Assembly: GCA_026122225.1 (NCBI GenBank)
Contig: JANEZZ010001513.1
Coordinates: 496,001 to 560,000 of the forward strand
Origin: Heloderma charlesbogerti
Taxonomy: Eukaryota; Chordata; Lepidosauria; Squamata; Helodermatidae
DNA: 64,000 nucleotides
Direction: 5' to 3'
Below the pieces are notes generated by a model. It had not been told where the DNA came from. It ran no database searches and saw only the letters and a program-made list of their open reading frames with translations. A program made the translations under genes and the position numbers. Every line of letters begins with the position of its first letter. Position 1 is the stretch's first letter. Of this stretch, positions 19,960-30,068 are shown piece by piece.

Positions 19960-22665
19960 TGGGTGGAGCATTTACCCCAGGCCTAATGCAGACCCCAGAG
20001 CAGCAGAGCAAACTGGGCATAGCCAGGTTATCAAGAGAGCTGGGAGAGACTATTAATTCCAGCTGCCCAGGCTCTACCAACACTGCCAAAGTTCAGCAAA
20101 GGAAAATCTGGAAGTGGGTTCTGTCTGTGTTGCACCATCCAAGTCTGGGTGAGGAAAGCCCTGTCCCAATGGGACACTTGGAATATCTCCCCCAGAGGAC
20201 TTTTAAGGTGGGTAGGGTATTTCTCCCAGAGATGATGCAGGTCGTGAGTGGGACTCAAGAGAACCCCTCTTCTGGTTCTTCCCCCAACTGGATAGTATCA
20301 GGTTGCCTTTCCATCTTGCCCTCAGATCTATTGGTACTGATGCTGAATGCCAGGTCAGTCCAAAATAAAATACCTCTCACCTATTATTTGATTATGGATG
20401 AGGGGACCAATATGGTTGCATTGCTGAAATCTAGTTTGGGGGAGCTGGGAAGAATTAGTCTTTCCCAGTTGTGCACTCCTGGATACATGCTGCAGCACCA
20501 ATAGACTTGAGGGTTGGGGGCGGATTACTGTGATCTACAGGAATTCCATGTCGCTTTCCAGGCTGTCTCGGTGCCAATCTAGAGTATTTAATCTAGACGG
20601 GGCCGCGGTGGCTTAGTGGTTAAGACGCTGAACTGCAGACCGGAAGGTCGGCAGGACAGCAGTTCGAGATCCGAGTGCTGCGTGACGCAGTGAGCTCCCG
20701 TCTTCAGTCCCAGCTTCTGCCAACCTAGCAGTCTGAAAGCAAGAAATTGCAAGTAGATAAATAGGTACCGCTTCGGCGGGAAAGGTAATAGTGTTCCATG
20801 CGCCTCGGTGTTCAGTCATGCCGGCCACATGACCACGGAAGTGCCTTCAGACAGCGCTGGCTCTTCAGCTTAGAAATGGAGATAAGCACCTGCCCCGGGG
20901 TCGGACACGACTGGTTGGGGACACCTTTACCTTTTTTTTAGGAATTCTTCTGGCATACTATCCACCCTGCTACCCATCAGTCTCCTTGTTTGAGCAGATG
21001 GTGACTAGGTGTTGAGGCCTGAGTTATCTCAGACTTCACAGTTACCATGACAACCATGGGACTGTCTTAATCTCCTTGGTCCAACACACTCTGGATTTGG
21101 TTTTCTCAACCAGGCAGGAGGATGGTGATCTTCAAGTGGTGGATTTAACATGGGTGGGTGGCAATCTGACCCTGGGAGAGATATGGTGGAACCCTCAAGT
21201 AGCAGATTATGACAAATTTGTGGGACAGTTTGAAGATAAAATTGCTTGCATCTGTCATGACTTGGATTCCACATTTAATGCAGTTCCTTGAATGGACATA
21301 TCCAGAGCACCATCTGGCCTTGGATGAGTTCCAGTTGCTGAGAAGATGAGGACAAGGTGTTTGAGCAAACCTGGCCTACCACCTGCATGCCCAATCCTTA
21401 CCTCTCATGGCTTATTACACTGAATAGGGAGAAGTTATACATTCCTTTTTTAGTGAGGGGGCAGTACCAGCCTCTTTGAATCACGTGATGATCAGGCGAC
21501 TCCTGAAGAAACTTAACCTGGACTCAGAAGATCTAAAAAAATAGGCAAATTGCCAACATCTCCTTTCTGAGCAAGGTGCTTGAGCAGGTGATTGCCGTTC
21601 AACTCCAGGCACCCTGTCATTAAATTAATTTTTAGATCCATTTCGGTTGAGCTTTTGGCCTGATTTTGAAACAGAATCTTCTTTGGTTTCCTTGTTGGAT
21701 GACCTGTGCTGAGAGATAAGAAACAGGGAGTATGACCTTGCTGATTCTCTTGGACCTCTCAGCAGCTTTCAGTACCATCAACCATGGTAGCTTTCTGGAT
21801 AGGCAGTTTCAATTGGGACTTGGAGGTACTGTGTTTGTGGTGGTTCCATTCCTACTTGGATTATTGATTCCAGAAGGTGGTGTTGGGGAATTATTACTGT
21901 GGCATTTATGCTCTAGGGGACTATTTTATCCCCCATACTGTTTAACATTTACATGACATGGCCGGGGAAGGCCATCTAGAAATGTAGACTGAGGTGTCAC
22001 CAATATATGGGTGACACCCAGCTCTACCTCTCCTTTTCATTTAATCTAGGTGAAGCAGTGCATGTTCTGAACTAATGCCTGGATGAGGGGCAATAAACTG
22101 ACAATGGAGACAAGATGGCAGTTCTGTTAGTGGCTGGACCCTCTGCCTTGCTGGGTAGTTTCAATCTGTTCTAGAGGAAGTTGCATTCCCTCTAAAGGAT
22201 TGGATTCACAGTTTGGGAGTGCTCCTGGATCCAGCAATGTCACTGGAGTGGCCTCTAGACCTAAAAGCACTTTAGGCCGATATACCAGTTGTGATCCTGT
22301 CTGAACAGACACAGCCTTGCTACAGTTGTCCATGATCTGGTAACCTCTTTTTACTCTGGTTGGGTTACTGCAAGGAGTTGTATGTGGGCCTGCCTCTTAA
22401 AATAGTCCAGAAACTTCAGCTAGTCCAAAATAGGGCAGTGAGACTATTAATTAGGAATGGATTATTATATTACACCACTGCTTTGTGATCTGCACTGCCT
22501 TCCAGTTCATTTCCAGGCCTTATACAAAGTGCTGGTATTAAACTTTAAAGTCCTAAATGGCTTGGGGCCACGTAACCTGAACAAGCATCTCTCTTGAATA
22601 TACTTCGCCGAAAGCTAAGTTCATCTTCTGAGGCCCTTCTCCAAATGCTCCCTCTGAATGAGGTG
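19960..22665 (+). mobile_element. L2-clade LINE, long degraded copy with SINE insert
   Basis: Pieces of one L2 LINE in order. The endonuclease start LLVLMLNARSVQNK is near 20330, with LSQLCTPGYMLQHQ near 20460. After the inserted SINE (20599-20939), endonuclease text resumes around 21080 (HTLDLVFST). The RT motif LLDLSAAFSTINHGSFL is at about 21740-21795. C-terminal text around 22380-22600 reads LYVGLPLKIVQKLQLVQN and KVLVLNFKVLNGLGP across frames. Many frameshifts and stops; the RT active-site block is poorly preserved. Clearly dead and older than the CR1. Confidence 0.85.
20599..20939 (+). mobile_element. Sauria-type tRNA-derived SINE
   Basis: Full-length-like SINE. The pol III A box TGGCTTAGTGG is at 20609-20619 and the B box GTTCGAGATCC at 20662-20672. 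The body holds AGCTTCTGCCAACCTAGCAG and the GGTACCGCTTCGGCGGGAAAGG block. The 3' part GGTCGGACACGACTGG matches the end of BovB, followed by ACCTTTACC and a T run. The shared tail explains mobilisation by BovB reverse transcriptase. It is inserted in the endonuclease region of the L2 at 19960-22665. A possible repeat AGGAATTC occurs near 20541 and at 20940, but the target duplication is not clear. Confidence 0.92.
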
Positions 22666-22671
22666 GGGCAG

Positions 22672-22960
22672 GGGACATTGTACCCCACCTTTCTACCAAA
22701 AAATGGCACTCAAGGGGGCTTACAGAACCAATTAAAACTGACCAAACAATACAGTAAAATGCAGTAAGAACAACAATTACAGAAAAATATTATTAAAAAT
22801 AGCACCCAACCCACCAGCCTCACAGGTTAAAAGCTTTCTTAAATAAAGTGGACGTTGCCTGCTGGTGGAAGGACATCAACGAGGGAGCAACCCTAACCTC
22901 CCCTGGGAAGGAGTTCCATAGCCTGGGAGCAGCCACCGAACTGCATGGTGAGTGTTCCAG
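22672..22960 (-). repeat. LINE 3' end, minus strand
   Basis: TACCCCACCTTTCTACCAAA, A-rich UTR, then the reverse-complemented C-terminal text around GGAAGGAGTTCCATAGCCTG and GGGAGCAGCCACCGAACTGC. An L2/CR1-type 3' end inserted right after the plus-strand L2. Confidence 0.7.
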
Positions 22961-23440
22961 ATGGGGATTAAACAATAATTATATAATAAAATCAGTTTTT
23001 AGGATAACCTCCCCCCCACCACCAAAAAATTAAATCTGAATAAGCCAGCCCTTCAGCCCAAACAGGCCGGAACATAAGTAAAGCAATTTGTGGCACCTGT
23101 AGCTTATAATGATTAACTTGTCTGTAGTCAGATAAACAAATAGCATGCACCTGTAAAGACTATTTCCTAAAGGTAAAACAACTGCTTGGGAATGATCATG
23201 CTGGCAAAACAGCTGCTTGCATTCTGGAGAGCAAACGAGGTAGTATCTTCAACAACTGCCAACTCTGGTGTTTTATCAGTGCTATCTCATTAGCTGGAAA
23301 CAAGACTTAAATGCTTTGTTTATAAATTATGATTATTTCTGATTGCAGCAGTTACTGATAGTGCCACTCATTTGCAATGCAATTCTTTGAATTTGTTTAA
23401 TTACAATTTGAAACAAGGCAGAGAAGATTAATTAACCCAC
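22961..23440. other. Intron 2 flank of TOX exon 2
   Basis: Unique AT-rich sequence leading to the splice donor of exon 2. Between 23270 and 23440 there are T/A-rich blocks (TTAATTACAATTTGAAAC and similar) without repeat signature. Conservation is plausible because of exon proximity but cannot be tested here. Confidence 0.4.
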
Positions 23441-23506
23441 CTGGCTGGCTGGCACATACTCCTGGCTCGGCTCTGTCATACTCATATACATGTTTTCACC
23501 GTCAAA
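23441..23506 (-). CDS. TOX: TOX coding exon 2 (22 codons)
   Basis: This small internal coding exon is read on the minus strand. Its translation begins FDGENMYMSMTEPSQ and ends EYVPASQ, which matches about residues 35-56 of mammalian TOX. I recall one conservative change (E for D before YVPASQ). The acceptor is a T-rich stretch ending CATTTTCAG just above 23506. The donor GTGGGT lies just below 23441. The exon is 66 bp and phase 0-0, and its last codon (Gln) joins cleanly to the Ser of the exon at 3460. Together the two exons encode 103 contiguous residues of the N-terminal regulatory region. The HMG box and the first exon are outside the window. Confidence 0.95.
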
Positions 23507-24530
23507 CTGAAAATGAAAAAAAAAATTTTTTTTTACAAAAAATCTGCAGCTTTTAATGCTTCTAGCATCAAGTGACAAACAGTAGCCATAAAAAAATTAT
23601 AGCTTGGTTTGAAAGATGTGTAATTGAACATACGCATCTCATCTTTGATGTTCCTGTTGTCATTCTTATTGACCCTGGATGTCAGTGATTAGGAGTAATT
23701 AGTGCTCTAGTAATTACAGCAAGCAATGAATGGTTTCTTTTCAACTGCAATCTGTTTTAAAACAAAATGGCTCATTTTGTGCACGATGTATACATATTGC
23801 TGTTAGCGGTAATGAAGTAGTAAGTGAATTGAACATTTTTGACAAGAAAAAGAAAATGGAAATGTACTAAAATGCTTCTTAATAGATTCTAAGTTTTAGT
23901 CCCAATGAAGAACAATTTCAAAACAAATTAGATCTTACCTTAATGAAATACCCATTTAGAAAATAAGAAAATGTACTAGATCTGAGAAGCAAAATATGTT
24001 AGTAGATAAACAAAGATGCATAAGTCAATATTTTGCTTGATGGGGTGAAAATAACTTATTCTATACTATACTATAACTGGAATTACCATTGCAGCAAAAA
24101 TGTTAGAATTTATAACTTTTCTACTCTTACATACAGATTTGTGACAAAAATTAAATGACATGAAATCAGAAATTAAATCTGAATCAGAATCAGAAATTAA
24201 AACTATCGAGTATGGTTCAAGAGATTGATACTAGATAGGCAGAAAAACACAAACAATGCAATGAGGCAGAGGCAAGGGTATGTAGAATTCTCTGTACTTA
24301 CTCCTCAATCAAACCTGAAGCATGGTAAGATCTACAAAACATGGGATGATTAATGTTGTTGTTTTGTTGTAGTTGATATTCAGCCAGGATCTTGCCAGAA
24401 TTGCATGGCAAGTCATTACAATGTTATAATTTGTATGGTATCCTTAGAAACTCCCTTGCTACAGTCAGTACCTTTCCTGATATTGCATCCTGGCTTCACC
24501 TGGGATCTCTTCTAAGCAAAATTAATCATT
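23507..24530. other. Intron 1 flank of TOX exon 2
   Basis: Unique AT-rich sequence. A and T runs (23510-23540) act as the polypyrimidine stretch of the exon acceptor in sense orientation. The block 23640-23900 lacks repeat signatures and is a candidate conserved element. Nothing coding was seen. Confidence 0.4.
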
Positions 24531-24734
24531 GCAGGTGTTAGACGAAACTACAGGATGGGCCAAGCTCCATCCCCATAATGTAGGAAGACTGTGGTCCACC
24601 CTGCTAATTAGTGGCCAGGGCAATCAGGACTCCTGAAGATATTCATCTGGCTTTCAGAAAGCAGTTGCTTAATCTTTAAAATGAGAGAGAAGGCTGGGAT
24701 GGGCCCTCGATTCTCTCCGGGATTGATTGATTGA

Positions 24735-24955
24735 CTTACTTACTTACAATATTGATATACCGCTCCGCATCAAAGATTTTGGAGCAGTGAACAGCAAGAT
24801 AAAAGAATAAACCCCCATCATTAAAACAATTAAAACATTTTAAAAGAACAGATTCTGAACTTAATAAACTGCAGCTGGTCATTCGGGGAAGGCCTCTTGA
24901 AATAGCCATGTCTTCAGGAGGCACCAAAAGCAACACAACCTTGGTGCCTGCCTGA
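24735..24955 (-). repeat. L2-like LINE 3' end, minus strand
   Basis: TATTGATATACCGCTCCGCA, then A-rich UTR and the reversed C-terminal text around GGGGAAGGCCTCTTGAAATA and GCCATGTCTTCAGGAGGC. Confidence 0.65.
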
Positions 24956-25041
24956 CCTTCAAAGTAACGGTGTATGAAAGGGACTTACCTTGTCCCGCAG
25001 CATTTTTTGCGGTGGGGGGGAGGCGCTTCGCTTCTCCCCCC

Positions 25042-25165
25042 GAAGTTCAGGCGAGGGAGGGGAGGCATCCCACCTTGCCCGGCTGAAATTCAGGCCGGGT
25101 GGGGAGGCGCCCCGCCTCGCCCGGCCGAAATTCAGGCCGGGGAGAAGCGCCCCGTCTCCCCGGCC
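25042..25165. repeat. CpG-rich tandem repeat, three units of ~39-43 bp
   Basis: Units begin GAAGTTCAGGCGAGGG (25042), GAAATTCAGGCCGGGT (25085) and GAAATTCAGGCCGGGG (25127), each ending in a CCCGGCC-type block. Confidence 0.9.
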
Positions 25166-25201
25166 GCAAAACAAAAAGTGAAAAAAACAGCAACAACAAC
25201 C

Positions 25202-25669
25202 CCGTGATAGGCTACGTAACAATTAACGTAGCCTATCACGGCTAGATTTCCAAAGTCAGCCGTGATAGGCTACGTTAATCGTCACGTAGCCTATCACGGG
25301 TGACTTTGGGGAAAAAAAGAGCGCATACACAAATGGCGGCGGCCCATGGGCGCCACCATTTGCGTTCCTTATTTGGGCCCGGGTAGTCTACGTAAAGATT
25401 TATGTAGACTACGGCAAAAATAAGGGCAACGCAAATAGCGTTGCCCTTATTTTCGCCATAGTCTACGTAAATCTTTACGTAGACTAGACGTGCCAAAATA
25501 AGGAACGCAAATGGCAGTGCCCATGGGACGCCACCATTAGTGTACGTGCTTTTTTTTCCCCCCAAAGTCACCCATGATAGGCTACGTGACGATTAACGTA
25601 GCCTATCAGGGCTGACTTTGGAAATCTAGCCGTGATAGGCTACGTTAATCGTTACGTAGCCTATCACGG
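25202..25669. repeat. Palindrome of seven nested hairpins
   Basis: A 468-bp inverted repeat centred at 25435 built from smaller inverted repeats. H1 25202-25241 and H2 25260-25299: perfect 16-bp arms of CCGTGATAGGCTACGT with 8-base loops. H3 25384-25411: TAGTCTACGTAAA arms, one mismatch. H4 25419-25451 (centre): AATAAGGGCAACGC arms, loop AAATA. H5 25459-25486: perfect 13-bp arms, loop TC. H6 25575-25608: 13-bp arms. H7 25630-25669: perfect 16-bp arms. H1 mirrors H7, H2 mirrors H6 and H3 mirrors H5; even the loops of H2 (TAATCGTC) and H6 (GACGATTA) are exact reverse complements. The linkers (for example CTAGATTTCCAAAGTCAG at 25242 and CTGACTTTGGAAATCTAG at 25612) are mirrored too. Frames called here are by-products of the palindrome. 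Confidence 0.95.
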
Positions 25670-25922
25670 GATTTTGTTTTGTTTTTTTACTTTATTTTGT
25701 AATGGCGGCGGCGGCAGCCAGTTGGAAGACCGGCCGCTGCCCCCGCCCCCACTGAACCGCTGCTGGGACCCGCCGCCGAGAGGGACATTAGCAGGAGGTA
25801 AGTCCCATCCCGGGGGGGGCAGGGTGGTGGCGGAGAATTTCATCACCAATTTCGGGGGGCCAAATGCGTTGGCATTCGGCCTCACCGAGATTCGTGGAGA
25901 AATTCTCAGAAATTCTCCACCA

Positions 25923-26690
25923 TCCCTACTTCAAAGGCAGGGAATTCCACAGGAAAGGGGCCACTATGCTGAAGGCTCTCTTCCTGGTGGACTCCAAACA
26001 GACCTATGGTCCATGTGGATCCACCAGGAGCAAGCCCTCCGATGACCTCAGTGACCAGGCAGGTTGGTAAAGAAGAAAGTGCTCTGTCAGGTATCCTACT
26101 GGTCCCAAGTTGTTTAGGGCTTTGTACACTAGTACTAAAACCTTAAACCTGGCCCGGTAGTGAATAGGCAGCCAGTGCAGTTCCTTCAGCAAAGGAGTTA
26201 CATGCTGAAAAGGGGCAGCTCCTGACAACAGCTGAGCTGCTGCATTCTGCACTAGCTCCAGCTTCCGGACCAGCCTCAAGGGCATTCTCACATAAAGCGC
26301 ATTGCAATGATCCAGTCCTGAGGTTACTAATGCCTGTACCACTGTGGCCAAGCTATCCCTGTCCAGGAGAGGCCAAAGCTGGTAAAAGGCACTCCAAGCC
26401 GCAACGGCTAGTTGGGCTTCCAGTGACAGTGATGGATCTAGGAGTACCCCCAAACCATGGACCTTATCTTTCAGAGGAAGTGCAGTCCCATCCAGAACAG
26501 GCAATGAGCCTATCTCCCAGACTCGGGAAACATTCACTCACAGGGCTTCTGTCTTGCCAGGATTCAGTTTCAGTTTATTGGCCCTCATTCAGCCCATTAC
26601 TGAGTTCAGGCACTGGTCCAGGACTTGCAAAGCCTCTCCTGATTCAGATGTCACAGGGAGATAGAGCTGTGTGTCATCAGCATCCTGAGA
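25923..26690 (-). mobile_element. L2-clade LINE fragment, minus strand
   Basis: Reading the minus strand from 26690 downward: ADDTQLYLPVTSESGEA (RT active-site box), QVLDQCLNSVMG, MRANKLKLNPGKTEAL, then GLGVLLDPSLSLEAQ, DRDSLATVVQALVTSGLDHC, RKLELVQNAAAQLL, LHWLPIHYRARFKVL and finally AFSIVAPFLWNSLPLK near 25925. A 177-codon stretch (26537-26004) is open, with stops on both sides. It is 5'-truncated and cut at its 3' end by the GC-rich composite. Confidence 0.85.
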
Positions 26691-27204
26691 TGGAGGCTAA
26701 AGCCATGAGCCTTTGGGTCAAACTCAGAGATCTGGCAACCACACTGAAGTATGCTAGGTCCAGTCTATTTCTTGACTTTTCAGTAGCATTCTCTCCAGGC
26801 TTTAGTTGCCAGCCCTATCTGCTAGGCAGGTGGGACTACAGCAATAGAGTTTCAGTGTCTGGAAAGCAACTTGAGAAAGCCCTGATCCTGCTTGGCCTTA
26901 TGACCAAAGGTTTTTTGGAACTTATTTTTTCCTAAAATACGTGTTTTATCTGAAATATTTTGGAATCTGTTGTGAGACAAGACAGAATTCAGATCTAAGC
27001 AAACAGCTGATCTAAATTTTTCATCACAAAAATTAGACTCCTTTCTGACATTTATTGTGTAATCAATCCATTGTGCCCAGCATACTCTCCTAATCCTTCC
27101 TGTAGTATCAATTTGCATATAACCTGGGAGGGGGGGGGTCAAGTTCTCAAAATAGGTCAGCAGGAATTATCTTTCTCCCTGCCTTCACAAGCATTATCAG
27201 AGAA

Positions 27205-27290
27205 TTATTTTATTTACAACTTTTATATACTGCTCGACATCTAAACATATTCCACATCTAAACAGAATTAATACATTAATAGCTGGAACC
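27205..27290 (-). repeat. LINE/SINE tail, minus strand
   Basis: TTTATTTACAACTTTTATAT followed by ACTGCTCGACATCTAAAC, a decayed terminal module. Confidence 0.4.
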
Positions 27291-27334
27291 ATGTGCTGAG
27301 CCACTTCACCATACCTTATGGTATGCCTCCATGT

Positions 27335-28490
27335 GGGCTCTCTTCACACTTGGCATTTTATCCCACTACAAACCGGTCCTTTTGATTTCAGATCCTTTCC
27401 GGGATTTAGACTGGCCCTATATACAGGCATCTCTCATAGCGCTTCCCTCTGTGCTCTAACTTCTCATGGAAAAATCAGAACAGAAGACTGATCATTGGTT
27501 CCTGTAACATGACTGATGGCTCCGCCCATCCCTCCACTCCTCCCAGCAGGAGAGAAGTCAGAAGCCCTTCTAGTGACTTTAAAGGTGAAGGGAACCCTCC
27601 TTCCTGATACGTTTCCTTGGATCCTCATGGTGCCTCCACAGGAGGCTTCCTATATATTGGTTTTCTTCCCCTCCCCCCTGCGCTGTTGCTGCTCTTCCCC
27701 TTTATTCTGGCTTCCCAACAACCCTGTACGGTGGGCTAGGAGAAGAGATAGTGGTTGGCTCCCCCCCCCCATGCTGCTGTTGTTCTGTAAGTCTGCAACC
27801 CTCAGCACACTTACTTGGGAGTAAGCCCCACTGAACTTAATGGGGTGCTCTTAATCAACAGAGAATGCTGATTCTGAGCTCAGTGGGGTGGGGGATCAGA
27901 TCTGTCACCCTTCAATGCAGGGAGGCATTTTACCCTCTTCTCCCCCCAGTTGAGAAATGTGCTCAAGCAATTACATGGCAGACACATGGTTTGAATCGAG
28001 GAAAGTCCTTCCTCAGCAAGACTTGAGCGGAGGCAGGATTCTCCCTCCAACCAGTGCACCCTCTCCTCCTTGCAAGGAAGGGAGAGAGTGCAATTGGCGG
28101 GCGATTTTTGCCCTCGCACCTGTCAAATCTGCTCAGTCTCCTTCCGTGCAACCCCGTTCAGGTTCTCCCAAGTGCGACATGCCCCGCAGCCCATCCTCAA
28201 TGCCTTTGTCATCCTGACCATGCCCCCAACAACTGAAAACAAGTTGTTTTCAGCCGGCAGACACAGCGCTTTCTTCCACTACTGGAGATTTTCACAGGGA
28301 GGTCATGGCACTCCTGTTCCGTGGGCTGCCAAAAAATACCACATTTTTTGTGTTTGGGGAAAACATGGGATAGGCTGGGGAAAATGGCGAGTGACACCCT
28401 GGAGGTTAACAGCAACATCTAAAGAGCCCGCAAACTTCCGTGACAGAGCCATCTCAATAGCAGGATAAAAGCTCCGTGTGAAGAGAGCCG
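27335..28490. mobile_element. Non-autonomous DNA transposon with ~30-bp TIRs
   Basis: Left end GGGCTCTCTTCACACTTGGC with ATTTTATCC. Right end, inverted, CGGCTCTCTTCACACGGAGC with TTTTATCC. A 14-bp core (GGCTCTCTTCACAC) is identical. About 1.16 kb, no transposase frame; the open frames at 27516-28468 overlap each other on both strands and have no domain. A family B MITE half lies inside at 27796-27852. Sequence near the right end (GCCAAAAAATACCACATTTT) recurs at 37190-37385. No clear target duplication. Confidence 0.65.
27796..27852. mobile_element. Family B MITE, half copy
   Basis: CAGCACACTTACTTGGGAGT then AAGCCCCACTGAACTTAATG; only one arm is left. Confidence 0.55.
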
Positions 28491-28859
28491 TGGCTGCATT
28501 TGAACAAACTGAAATGGTGCTCTCCACATGTATGAACCGTATCTAAACAATATTTTAATCAGGCCAATTTGCTCCAAAATACTGAAAGTCAGTTGAGCAA
28601 TTGTTCATTTAAGATTACATGATCTCTTACACCTATTATTTAAATAGTATCAAGCACACACATAAACTGTATGAAGAAATATGTTGCCACCCAGCATTGC
28701 TTAATTCATATTCAGTGCTGCACTTTTAATCTGCTTCTAAAGGCTCAGGTGATTCTAACTATGTTCTCATGGAACTTTTAGAAGCAGGTTAAGAATGGAA
28801 CACTGTGAATTATGTTACACTGGGCAGATTTATTTCTTCATGCTTGTCCTGCTCAGGGT

Positions 28860-29760
28860 GGTGTGAGAACAGAGCAAGGAATTAGTCTGGGTCCATACCA
28901 AAGGCTAGGTCAGTAGGCAGCCCAAACACAGGGAGTTCCACAGAAGAGCTAGATTAATAGGAAAATACAAGGCAGGAATTGATGTACCGAGATGTTGTTC
29001 CAATATTCTGTGACTAGTAGTGAAGGCTTTTAGGCCTGAGCCTTCAGGGCTAGAGCACAGCTGCAGGCCATCAGTGTCACCTAGGAATGGTCTACTCATG
29101 AGCAAAACCTTGCTCATGAGTACACCTTTACTCATGAGAAGTGTTTATTCCCCAGGTAGATACCTTTGTGTCTTGCAGCCTGAACCTTTACACACCTAAG
29201 CTTCCTAGGGATAGGTGGCCACTCTGCAGTGCTGGCTCCAGGGTTTTGAAGGCCCTTGGACAAGACAAGTGAATCTACCTTTTCACTGTCATTGTCACCA
29301 GCTGCTCTTGATTCCTCATTAACTTTCTCCTGTTGTTTGTTTGACAGGTAGAGAGCCAGTAAGTAAGTAGGCATAGGCATCTACTGCTCGTCCTCACCAC
29401 TGTCTGGGTCAGAGCAAGAGCTAGGTGAACAAACAGGTTGTAATGGTGAAGAGGAGAAACAAGTCCAGCGGGCTCTTGTCAGTGGGCCTCTGCCAGGATG
29501 TGGGCCCTTGGCAGGTACCCAATTATGCCTACCCCTGACACCAGCCCTACAGTTCAGTGTTTGCCTCCAAATGCTGTAGGGGACTAGCTATGTCTTGTGG
29601 GAAAAGGGCAATGGCTGCTTGCTCCAAGGATCCGGGATCATCCTAATCTGCCTCAAGGGAAACAGGCAGGTTCTCTGCGAGTTTAGGTCAGGGGCCTCCA
29701 GGTCATCCTCCAAAAAAGAGTCCTTCACAACATGACAATGAGCTCAAGGCCCTTCCAGTT
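28860..29760. other. Unassigned, possibly old DNA-transposon remains
   Basis: Contains the cluster CTCATGAGCAAAACCTTGCT with CATGAG (29094-29119) and GCTGGCTCCAGGGTTTTGAA (29231), which resembles CCAGCTCCAGGTTTGAGGG at 30179. Repeated but unassigned. No coding exon was recognised. Confidence 0.35.
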
Positions 29761-29819
29761 ACAAAAACTTAGTTTGTACCAAGCCACTTTCCCACATTAT
29801 CATTTTATTTTAGTAATAC

Positions 29820-29916
29820 TAACAGTGTAATCCTATATCTGTTTATTTAGAAGTAAGCCCCACTGAGTTAAATGGAACTTACTCCTGGGTGAATGTGGAT
29901 AGGATTGCAGCCTTAA
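29820..29916. mobile_element. Small palindromic MITE, family B
   Basis: GTGTAATCCTATATCTG ... AAGTAAGCCCCACTGAGTTA ... GGATAGGATTGCAGCC; both arms are present. Confidence 0.75.
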
Positions 29917-29975
29917 TTACAAAGTTAACTTAAGTGTCTCTGGTTTGCTGTAGGCAATGTTTTAGATGCCCTTTT

Positions 29976-30068
29976 TTAGGCTGCAATCCTAAACCCACAT
30001 ACCTGGGAGTAAACCCCACTGAACCCAATGGAACTTACTTCTGAGTAGACATGCAGAGGATTCCACTG
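29976..30068. mobile_element. Small palindromic MITE, family B
   Basis: GGCTGCAATCCTAAACCCAC, CTGGGAGTAAACCCCACTGA, ACTTCTGAGTAGACATGCAG. Lies 60 bp from the previous copy in the opposite orientation. Confidence 0.75.

Larger units (their letters stand above)
3461..23440 (-). other. TOX: TOX intron 2 (complete, ~20 kb)
   Basis: This is the full intron between the two TOX exons, bounded by GTGGGT at 23440-23435 and by CAG at 3463-3461 (minus strand). It carries one full-length-like CR1, an L2 with a SINE inserted, many LINE tails and several MITEs. All were called from sequence and are listed separately. Confidence 0.9.
24980..25806. mobile_element. GC-rich composite fold-back element, family unknown
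   Basis: An 827-bp block sharply different in composition from its AT-rich surroundings. Outer ends GGGACTTACCT (24980) and AGGTAAGTCCC (25796-25806) are an 11-bp inverted match. Inside are CpG-rich tandem repeats (25042-25165), an A-rich strip (25166-25200), the seven-hairpin palindrome (25202-25669), a T-rich strip (25671-25696) mirroring the A-rich one, and a CGG/CCG-rich right shoulder. Right of it, 25807-25922 is also GC-rich and may belong. No protein-coding capacity. I do not recognise the family; a large non-autonomous fold-back DNA transposon is the most economical reading. Confidence 0.6.

Noticed and set aside
24959..25222. Overlapping open frames on both strands in the GC-rich composite
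   Set aside because: They arise from tandem GC-rich repeats, have Pro/Gly/Arg-only composition and no domain, and occur in several frames at once.
25275..25571. 98-codon minus-strand frame inside the palindrome
   Set aside because: It reads the two arms of an inverted repeat and repeats itself (YVKIYVDYG / VYINLYVDYP); a structural artefact.
25202..25669. CRISPR-like look (short palindromic repeats with spacers)
   Set aside because: Spacers are not unique and are mirrored, spacing is irregular, there are no cas genes, and the genome is vertebrate.
27516..28468. Several 60-130-codon frames on both strands
   Set aside because: They overlap each other, show no domain and lie within a non-autonomous element with terminal inverted repeats.
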